A stretch of 64,000 nucleotides of DNA from Prorocentrum cordatum (taxonomy: Eukaryota > Sar > Dinophyceae > Prorocentrales > Prorocentraceae). The notes under the pieces were generated by a model that had not been told where the DNA came from, made no database searches, and saw only the letters and a program-made list of their open reading frames with translations. Position 1 is the stretch's first letter. The number at the start of each line of letters is the position of its first letter. Location of the stretch: the NCBI GenBank assembly GCA_963575745.1, contig CAUYUJ010014768.1, positions 1 through 64,000 on the forward strand, given 5' to 3'. A program made the translations under genes and the position numbers. Below, one piece after another: positions 56,277 through 64,000 of the stretch.

Positions 56277-58821
56277 TAACTCGTAGAGCTTCCCTTAGCA
56301 AGTTATTGCTGGAAGCTTAAGAGTACCTCGTAGAGCTCTTCGGCATCGATGAGCTAGAGGAATTCCGGCGCGGGGTGGAGCTAGTAACTCGTAGAGCTTC
56401 CCTTAGCAAGTTATTGCTGGAAGCTTAAGAGTAATTCCGGGGCGCTGGAGAGCTAGTTGGCAAGAAAAATCTCGACGGACCTTTCGATGACTTTTGGTCG
56501 GTTGAAAATTTCGTTCTCGAAATTCAGCAATTCGTTTCAGCTCTAGTATTTTTTCCCATGATATTCGATCTTAACTCGTAGAGCTTCCCCTAGCAAGTTA
56601 TTGCTGGAAGCTTAAGAGTAATTCCAGGGCGCTGGACAGCTAGTTGGCAAGAAAAATCTCGACGGACCTTTTGGTGACTTGGTCGGTTGAAAATTTTGTT
56701 CTCGAAATTCAACCATTCGTTAGAGCTCTAGTATTTTTTCCCGTGATATTCGATCTTATTCCCGCTCGCCATCTTGATCTCAGCTCAATCGGGTACCTTT
56801 TACTGCCAAAAAGCGTCCAGGCGGGATCAGCCTTTTCGAGTCATCTTGATACGCGCTGTCGGTATATTGGACTTAACTCGAGATAGAGGACAGCTACAGA
56901 GCTGGTAAGCACACCTTATCGATTCAGAATGATCAGGCGCGTTCGTCTGTTGCATCCAGAGATCTGAACTCGATCTGCTAGCCGAGCTAGGTCCGCAAAC
57001 CTATTCGTATTATTCGAGTCATTTTGACAGGCGCTCTCGGTTTTTTGTACTTATCTCGAGCTATATGACAGCTACAGAGCTGATACTTACAGGAACCGAT
57101 TCAGAGTCATTAGTCGTGTTTGCCTGTTCAATCCAGAGCTCTGAACTCGGTCTGCTGCCCGCTCTAGAATCGCGAAACTATTCGTATTGTTCGAGTCATC
57201 TTGAGAGGTGCTGTTGGTTTTCTGTACTTACCTCGGGCTGTAGGGGGGCTACAGCTGGTAGTCACAGGAAACAATTCGGAGACATCAGGCGCGTCCACCT
57301 GTCAAATCTAGAGCTCGGAACTCGGTCTCCTGCCCGAACTAGGTCTGCGAAACTATTCGTATTGTTCGAGTCATCCTGAGATGCTTTCGGTTTTCTGCAC
57401 TTTACTCGGGCTGTAGGGGGGGGGCTGCAGGACTGGTAATCACAGGAATCGATTCGGAGACATCAGACGCGTCCGCCTGTCGCATTCAGAGGCCTGATTT
57501 TGGTATGATACTCGAGCTAGGTTTGCCAATCTATTCGTATTGTTCGAGTCATCTTCAGGGTTGCTGTCGATTTACGCACGTAACTCGGGCTGTAGGAGAG
57601 CTACAGAGCTCGCACAGAAGACAATCCAGAAGCATGGGGGGCGTTCGGCTGTTGCATCGAGAGGTCTGAAATCGCTTAGGCTGAAAAACTATTCGTTCTC
57701 TGCATTTTTTTAGACATTATATATTTTCAGGAAGCTCTACGAGTTCCCCGGCGGTAAGAAAGGTTGACGGTTTACTGCCGGCGCCCAGTATTCCTGCTCG
57801 CCATCTTAATCTCAGCTCCATCGGGTACCTTTTACTGCCAAAAAGCAGGCAGGCGGGATCGGCCGTTTCGGATCATCTTGACACGCGATGATGGTTTTCT
57901 CAATATAACTCGAGCTTTAGGACAGCTACAGAGCTGGTAAGCACAGCTAATCGATTCAGAATGATCAGGCGCGTTCGCCTGTTGAATCGAGAGGTCTGAA
58001 CTCGGTCTGCTAGCCGAGCTAGGTCCGCAAACCTATTCCTATTATTCGGGTCATCTTGACAGACGCTCTCGGTTTTCTGTACTTAGCTCGAGCTATAGGA
58101 CAGCTACAGAGGTGATACTTACAGAAACCGAGTCAGAATCATCAGTCGCATTTGTCTGTTGAACTTAGTGCTCTGAACTCGGTCTGCTGCTCGATCTAGA
58201 ATCGCGAAACTATTCGTATTGTTCGAGTCATCTTGAGAAGTGCTCTCGGTTTTCTCAACTGAGCTCGGGCTGGGGGGGGGGGCTACAGTGCTGGTGGCCA
58301 CAGGAATCGATTTGAAGACATCGGGCGCGTCCGCCTGTCGAATCCAGAGCTCGGAACTCGGTCTGCTGCCCGAACTAGTCCACGAAACTATTGTATTGTT
58401 CGAGTCATCCTGAGAGGTGCTGTCGGTTTTCTGCACTTAACTCGGGCTGTAGGGGGGGCTGCAGGGCTGGTAATCACAGGAGTCGATTCGCAGTCATCCG
58501 ACGTGTCCGCCTGTCGCATTCAGAGGTCTGAACTCGGTTTGATACTCGAGCTGGGTTGCCAAACTATTCGTTTTGTTAAAGTCATCTTGAGAGGTGCTGT
58601 CGATTTACGCACGTAACTCGGGCTGTAGGAGAGCTACAGAGCTCGTAAAGAAGACAATCCAGAAGCATCGGGGGCGTTCGGCTGTTGCATCGAGAGGTCT
58701 GAAATCGCCTGGGCTGAAAACTATTCGTTCTCTGCTTTTTTTTCCACATCATATATTGTCAGGAAGCTCTACGAGTCCCCCGGCGGTAAGAAAGGTTGAC
58801 GGTTTACCGCCGGCGCCCAGT
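56277..58821 (+). repeat. Outer family I element interrupted in its leader
   Basis: Left part 56277-56573: family I and II 5' units and a leader stopping at ATATTCGATCTTA. Right part 57791-58821 resumes TTCCTGCTCGCCATC, with monomers and hairpin 58780-58813. The two parts rejoin to the ordinary leader. Confidence 0.85.
56574..57788 (+). mobile_element. Full-length family I element (reference copy)
   Basis: ACTCGTAGAGCTTCCCC at 56574 to GCGCCCAG at 57788, 1215 bp, cleanly inserted in another copy's leader with TA on both sides. Parts: stem-loop, AATTCCAGGGCGCTGG stretch, leader from 56642, five monomers, GGAAGCTCTACGAGT, hairpin 57748-57781 (one arm mismatch) and end. 5' ACTCGTAGAGCTTCC is the exact inverse of 3' GGAAGCTCTACGAGT, which lies about 46 bp inside the 3' terminus. 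Non-coding, so it would need enzymes from elsewhere. Confidence 0.87.
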
Positions 58822-59157
58822 TGGCCGACCCGACCAGAAGAGACAATGTGACAATTTTGGGTCGGTTTTGCTAAGATTTGAAAGATAATTGACAATTGAT
58901 TTTGAGAAAGCAGATTTTTCGCACCTGTGAACGATTATGAGGGCCTCTGCGTCTTAATATGAGCTCTGTAGGCGCACATTTACTATCAAAACACTTGGCG
59001 GAACCAACTTCATATTGACATGAAACAAATCAATTTTGCCTTTTTCGCGAAATGCTTCTAGAAGCTCTCTCTGTCGATTCTAAGCACTCTCACGCGTGGA
59101 AGGAGCTCTACGAGGTTCCCGGCGGTGACCAGGTTGACGGTTCACCGCCGGCGCCAT
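58822..59157 (+). mobile_element. Family II element body, variant core
   Basis: TTGGCCGACCCGACCAGAAG to GCGCCA. The core has GTCTTAATATGAGCTCTG; hairpin 59119-59151 is perfect. Confidence 0.75.
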
Positions 59158-60331
59158 AATTCCGGGGCGCTGGAGAGCTAGTTGGCAAGAAAAATCTCGA
59201 CGGAACTTTTGCTGACTTTTGGTCGGTTGAAAATTTTGTTGTCGAAATTCAACCATTCGTTAGAGCTCTAGTATTTTTTCCCTAGTATATTCGATCTTAT
59301 TCCCGCTCGCCAGCTTGATCTCAGCTCGATCGGGTACCTTTTACTGCCAAAAAGCACGCGGGCGGGATCGGCCGTTTCGAGTCATCTTGTCATGCGGTGA
59401 CGGTTTTCTCAAAATAACTCGAGCTTTAGGACAGCTACAGAGCTGGTAAGCACAGCTAATCGATTCAGAATGATCAGGCGCGTTCGCCTGTTGAACCCAG
59501 AGGTCTGAACTCGGCCTGCTAGCCGAGCTAGGCCCGCAAACCTATTCGTATTATTCGCGTCATCTTGACAGACGCTCTCGGTTTTCTGTACTTAACTCGA
59601 GCTACAGGACAGCTACAGAGCTGATGCGTACAGAATCTGATTCAGAATTATCAGTGGCCGTTCTCTATTGAATCCAGAGCTCTGAACTCGGTCTGCTGCC
59701 CGATCTAGAATCGCGAAACTACTCATACTGTTCGAGTCATCTTGAGAGATGCTGTCCGTTCTCTGCACTCAATCGGGCTGTAGGGGGGCTGCATGGCTGG
59801 TAATCACTGGAATCGATTCGGAGACATCAGGCGCGTCCGCCTTTCGAATCCAGAGCTCCGAACTCTGTCTGCTGCCCGAACTAGGTCCGAGAAGCTATTC
59901 GTATTGTTCGAGTCATCCTGAGAGATGCTGTCGGTTTTCTGGACTTAACTCGGGCTGTAGGGGGGCTGCAGGGCTGGTAATCACTGGAATCGATTCAGAG
60001 ACATCAGACGCGTCCGCCTGTCGCATGCAGAGGTCTGAACTCGGTCTGATACTCGAGCTAGGTTTGCCAAACTATTCGTTTTCTTCGAGTCATCTTGAGA
60101 GGTGCTGTCGATTTACGCATGTAACTCGGGCTGTAGGAGAGCTACAGAGCTCGTACAGAAGACAATCCAGAAGCATCGGGGGCGTTCGGCTGTTGCATCC
60201 GAGAGGTTTGAAATTGTTTGGGCTGAAAATTATTTTTTCTCTGTAATTTTCTTCGACATTATATGTTGTCAGGAAGCTCTACGAATCCCCCGGCGGTAAC
60301 AAAGGTTGACGGTTCACCGCCGGCGCCCAGT
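59158..60331 (+). repeat. Family I block, five monomers
   Basis: Stretch, leader, five monomers, hairpin 60290-60323, where left GGTAA faces right TTCACC, so one pair is lost. Confidence 0.8.
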
Positions 60332-60421
60332 TGGTCGACCCACCCAGAAAGAACAAAGTGGTGACTTTGGGTCGGTTTCGCTCAGATTTGAAAAATATTT
60401 GACAATTCATTTTGAGAAAGC
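60332..60421 (+). repeat. Family II 5' body fragment
   Basis: TTGGTCGACCCACCCAGAAA to ATTCATTTTGAGAAAGC. The last 17 bases recur at 60778-60794, where the body continues. Confidence 0.7.
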
Positions 60422-60777
60422 GGCGCGGGCTGGAGCTTGTTGGTCGACCCGGCCTTAAGAGACAAAGTGGTGACTTTGGGTCGGTTTTGCTTTGATTTGA
60501 AAGATATTTGACAATTTATTTTGAGGAACCAGATTCTTCGCACCTGTAATGGGTTATGACGCGTGCGCCTGTAAAATTTCCAGGCCCGTAGGTGCAGTAT
60601 TACTGCCAAAACATTTGGAGCAACCGACGTCAGATAAAAATCGAAAAACGTATTTTTTCGAGTTTTTCGGGCCTCGCCTCAGAAGCTTCTTTCATGTGTT
60701 TCGAGGAGCGCGGTGTCAGAAAAGAGCTCTACGAGGGTCCCGGCGGTAACCTGGTTGACGGTTTACCGCCGGTTCCG
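60422..60777 (+). mobile_element. Family III element with truncated ends, flanked by a 17-bp direct repeat
   Basis: Starts in the GGCGCGGGCTGGAGCTTG stretch and ends at GCCGGTTCCG, lacking the usual CAGT. Hairpin 60740-60772. The 17-bp direct repeat on both sides is unlike the near-zero duplication at other junctions. Confidence 0.7.
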
Positions 60778-61041
60778 ATTCATTTTGAGAAAGCAGATTT
60801 TTACGTCGAGCGTTCGCGTATGAATTTTGTTTCCTGAGAAACTCAGCTCTCTAGAGGCAGTTTTAGTATTAGTTGACTTCCGGGAACTGACTTCATGTTG
60901 ACTTCGAAAAATCTGAATTTCACGTGTTTCTAGAAAAGCTCTCAGAAGCTCTCCGCTCCGATCCTGAGCTTTTCTCACGAGTTCGAGGAGCTCTACGAGG
61001 TTCCCGGTGGTGACCAGATTGACGGTTCACCGCCGGCGCCA
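60778..61041 (+). repeat. Family II 3' part
   Basis: ATTCATTTTGAGAAAGCAG to GCGCCA, hairpin 61004-61036 (arm CCGGTGGTGA). It is the continuation of 60332-60421. Confidence 0.7.
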
Positions 61042-62195
61042 TAATATCGAGGCGCTGGAGAGCTAGTTGGCAAGAAAAGTCTCGACGGACCTTTTGGTGA
61101 CTTTTGGTCAGTTGAAAATTTTGTTCTCGAAATTTGAACATTCGTTAGAGCTCTAGTATTTTTTTCAGTGATATTCGATCTTATTTCCGCTTGTCATCTT
61201 GATCTCAGCTCGATCGGGTACCTTTTACTGCCAAAAAGCACTGCGGCGGGATCGGCCGTTTCGGGTCATCTTGATACGCGATGACGGTTTTCTGAACATA
61301 ACTCGGGCTTTATTAGGACAGCTACAGATCTGGTAAGCACAGCTAATCGATTCAGAACAATCAGGCGCGTTCGCCTGTTGAACCCAGAGGTCTGAACTCG
61401 GTCTGCTAGCTGAGCTAGGTCCGCAAACCTATTCGTATTATTCGAGTCATCTTGACAGAAGCTCTCGGTTTTCTGTACTTACTCGAGCTATAGGACAGCT
61501 ACAGAGCTTATACTTACAGAAACCGATTCAGAATTATCAGTCACATTTGTCTGTTCAATCCAGAGCACTGAACTCGGTCTGCTGCCCGATCTAGAATCGC
61601 GAAACTATTCGTATTGTTCGAATCATCTTGAGAAGTGTTTTCGGTTTTCTGCACGTAACTCGGGCTGGGGGGGGGGCTACAGTGCTGGTTGTCCCAGGAA
61701 TCGATTTGAAGAGATCAGCCGCGTCCGCCTGTCGAATCGAGAGCTCGGAACTCGGTTTGCTGCCCGAACTAGGTCCGCGAAACTATTGTATTGTTCGAGT
61801 CATCCTGAGAGGTGCTGTCGGTTTCCTGCACTTAAATCGGGCTGTAGGGGGGGGGCTGCAGGACTGGTAATCACAGGAGTCGATCCGCAGACATCAGACG
61901 CGTCCGCCTGTCGCAGTCAGAGGTCTGAACTCGGTTTGATACTCGAGCTGGGTTGAGTCATTTTGTTAGAGTCATCTTGAGAGGTGTTGTGGATTTACGC
62001 ACCAGAGCTACAGAGCTCGTAAAGAAGACAATTCAGAAGCATCGGGGGCGTTCGGCTGTTGCATCGAGAGATCTGAAATCGCTTGGGCTGAAAAACTATT
62101 TGTTCTCTGCATTTTTTCCTACATTATATATTGTCAGGAAGTTCTACGAGTCCCCCGGCGGTAACAAAGGTTGACGGCTTACCGCCGGCGCCCAG
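61042..62195 (+). repeat. Family I block, five monomers
   Basis: Stretch variant AATATCGAGGCGCTGG, leader, five monomers (one shortened near 62000), hairpin 62155-62188. Confidence 0.8.
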
Positions 62196-63327
62196 TTGGC
62201 AAGAAAAATCTCGGCGGACCTTTTGCTGACTTTTGGTCGGTTGAAATGTTGTTCTCAAAATTTGAAGATTCGTTAGAGCTCTAGTATTTTTTCCCATGAT
62301 ATTCGATCTTATCCCCGCTCGCCATCTTGATCTCAGCTCGATCGGGTACCTTTTACTGCTAAAAAGCAGGCAGGCGGGATCGGCCGTTTCGGGTCATCTT
62401 GTCACGCGGTGACGGTTTCCTGAACATAACTCGAGCTTTAGGACAGCTACAGAGCTGATAAGCACAGCTAATCGATTCAGAATGATCAGGCGCGTTCGCC
62501 TGTTGCATCTAGAGGTTTGAACTCGGTCTGTTAGTCGAGCTAGATCCGCAAACCTATTCGTATTATTCGAGCAATCTTGACAGACGCTCTCGGTTTTCTG
62601 TACTTAACTCGAGCTATGGGACAGCTACAGAGCTGATACTTACAAAAACCAATTCAGAATCATCAGTCGCATTTGTCTGTTGAATCCAGAGCTCTGAACT
62701 CGGTCTGCTGCCCGACCTATAATCGCGAAACTATTCGTATTGTTCGAGTCATCTTGAGAGGTGCCCTCGGTTTTCTGCACTCAACTCGAGCTGGGAGGGG
62801 CTACAGTGCTGGTTGTCACAGGAATCGATTTGAAGACATCAGGCGCGTCCGCCTGTCGAATCCAGAGCTCGGAACTCGGTCTGCTGCCCGAACTAGGTTC
62901 GCGAAGCTATTGTATTGTTCGAGCATCTTGAGAGGTGCTGTCGGTTTTCTGCACTTAACTCGGGCTGTAAGGGGGGGCTGCAGGACTGGTAATCACAGGA
63001 ATCGATTCGGAGACATCAGGCGCGTCCGCCTGTCGCATTCAGAGGTCTGAACTCGGCTTGATACTCGAGCTGGGTTGCCAAACTATTCGTTTTGTTAGAG
63101 TCATCTTGAGAGGTGCTGTCGATTTACGCACGTAACTCGGGCTGTAGGAGAGCTACAGAGCTCGCAAAGAAGACAATCCAGAAGCATCGTTGCATCGAGA
63201 GGTCTGAAATCGCTTGGGCTGAAAAACTATTCGTTCTCTGCCTTTTTTTCCCACATTATATATTGTCAGGAAGCTCTACGAGACCACCGGCGGTAAGGAA
63301 GGTTGACGGTTTACCGCCGGCGCCCAG
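62196..63327 (+). repeat. Family I block, five monomers
   Basis: Leader directly after the previous end, five monomers, hairpin 63287-63320; the 3' word is followed by ACCACC rather than CCCCC. Confidence 0.8.
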
Positions 63328-64000
63328 TTCCGGGGCGCTGGAGAGCTAGTTGGCAAGAAAAATCTCGGCGGAGCTTTTGCTGATTTTTGGTCGGTTGAAA
63401 ATTTTGTTCTCGAAATTCAACCAGTCGTTAGAGCTCTACTATTTTTTCCCGTGATATTCGATCTTATTCCCGCTCGCCAGTCTGCTGCCCGCTCTAGAAT
63501 CGCGAAACTATTCGTATTGTTTGAGTCATCTTGAGAGGTGCTCTCGGTTTTCTGTACTTAACTCGGGTTGTGGGGGGCTACAGTGCTGGTAGTCACAGAA
63601 ATCGATTCGGAGACATCAGACGTGCCCATCTTTCGAATCCAGAGCCTTGAACTGGGTCTGCTGCCTGAACTAGGTCCGCGAACCTATATGTATTGATCGA
63701 GTCATCCTGAGATGCTGTCGGTTTTCTGCACTTAACTCGGGCTGTAGGGGGGCTGCAGGGCTGGTAATCAGAGGAATCGATTCGGAGAAATCATACGCGT
63801 CCGCCTTTCGAATGCAGAGCCTGGAACTCGGTCTGCTGCCCGAACTAGGTCCGCGAAACTATATGTATTGATCGAGGCATTCAGAGGCCTGAACTTGGTC
63901 TGATACTCGAGCTAGGTTTGCCAAACTATTCGTATTGTTCGAGTCATATTCAGGGTTGCTGTCGATTTACGCACGTAACTCGGGCTGTAGGAGAGCTACA
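63328..64000 (+). repeat. Family I block running off the window
   Basis: Stretch and a leader cut at CCCGCTCGCCA (63479), joined directly to a middle monomer: an internal deletion. The last monomer type starts near 63957 and the 3' end lies beyond the window. Confidence 0.75.

Larger units (their letters stand above)
13297..64000. repeat. Nested array of non-autonomous mobile elements (families I, II, III and P)
   Basis: Nearly all of the last 50 kb is built from a few recurring units. Family I: 5' AACTCGTAGAGCTTCC, a short stem-loop, an AATTCCGG...GAGAGCTAG stretch, a leader starting TTGGCAAGAAAAATCTCGAC, then 178-bp monomers of ordered types, then GGAAGCTCTACGAGT, the hairpin (CCGGCGGTAA / TTACCGCCGG) and CGCCCAGT. 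Family II: 5' ACCTCGTAGAGCTCTT, a similar stretch, a TTGGTCGACCCGGCC start, a different core, then AGGAGCTCTACGAGG, hairpin (GGCGGTGA / TCACCGCC) and GCGCCAGT. Family III is like II with hairpin loop AACCTGGTTGACGG and end TTCCCAGT. Family P starts TCCCGGAGAGC and ends GGACGCTACCAAGT. Hairpin ends are found at about 46 forward and 3 reverse places. Open frames inside reach about 200 codons but cross monomer borders and are not genes. Confidence 0.9.

Noticed and set aside
13297-64000. Simple tandem satellite such as a centromere array
   Set aside because: The monomers are interrupted by leaders and hairpin ends in a fixed order and copies are nested, so these are elements, although a chromosomal role is not excluded.
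1-64000. Spliced-leader, 5S, tRNA or rRNA genes
   Set aside because: I looked for the dinoflagellate spliced-leader core GCCATTTTGGCTCAAG and for rRNA or tRNA hallmarks by eye and saw none; a covariance-model scan would be decisive.

Overview
This window looks like nuclear DNA of a dinoflagellate. That is inferred from three things: a very GC-rich Helitron-type gene of more than 10 kb, a LINE reverse transcriptase with an Ala-Asp-Asn active-site motif and an RNase H whose halves are in swapped order (as I recall from dinoflagellate retroelements), and about 50 kb made almost wholly of nested non-coding mobile elements. No host housekeeping gene, rRNA, tRNA, spliced-leader gene or CRISPR array was found.

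Layout. (1) 1-10763, + strand: the coding region of a Helitron-like rolling-circle transposon, open at the left window edge. In order it carries a DUF6570-type domain, the Helitron N-terminal region, the HUH nuclease motif, a Y-x3-Y tyrosine motif, a PIF1-type helicase, an Arg-Gly-rich linker, a ubiquitin-specific protease (USP) domain and a Cys/His tail. One in-frame stop and about six frame changes break it; several sit in G/C runs, so decay, introns and assembly indels are all possible. (2) 10764-13296: GT microsatellite holding three copies, 613-620 bp apart, of a roughly 110-bp GC-rich module with 11-bp inverted ends. (3) 13297-64000: a nest of non-autonomous elements. Family I (about 1.0-1.6 kb) has a hairpin-bearing 5' end, a leader of about 215 bp, several 178-bp tandem monomers in a set order, and a 3' end with a 10-bp-stem hairpin 8 nt from the terminus. 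Families II and III (about 330-400 bp) share this end architecture but have other cores. Family P (about 275-420 bp) often carries a 34-bp palindrome.

How they relate. In five places the flanks of an inserted copy can be rejoined to give the intact target, with at most 1-2 bp (T, TA or TG) duplicated. This shows what the units are, that they insert into one another, and that insertion follows a T. The 3' hairpin varies in a covarying way (GGTAA/TTACC versus GGTGA/TCACC), so its pairing appears to be selected. Minimal or no duplication, a 3' hairpin a few bases from the end and nesting are rolling-circle (Helitron/Helentron) traits, so the Helitron gene at the left is a candidate, unproven, source of the enzymes.

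Two retroelements interrupt the nest. A 5'-truncated LINE with an intact 741-codon frame (34937-37407) sits in the loop of a family III hairpin, flanked by a 13-bp target duplication. A decayed second reverse transcriptase (about 37550-39700) follows. Repeat orientation is + up to 33.6 kb, mostly - from 33.8 to 43.8 kb, and + again to the end.
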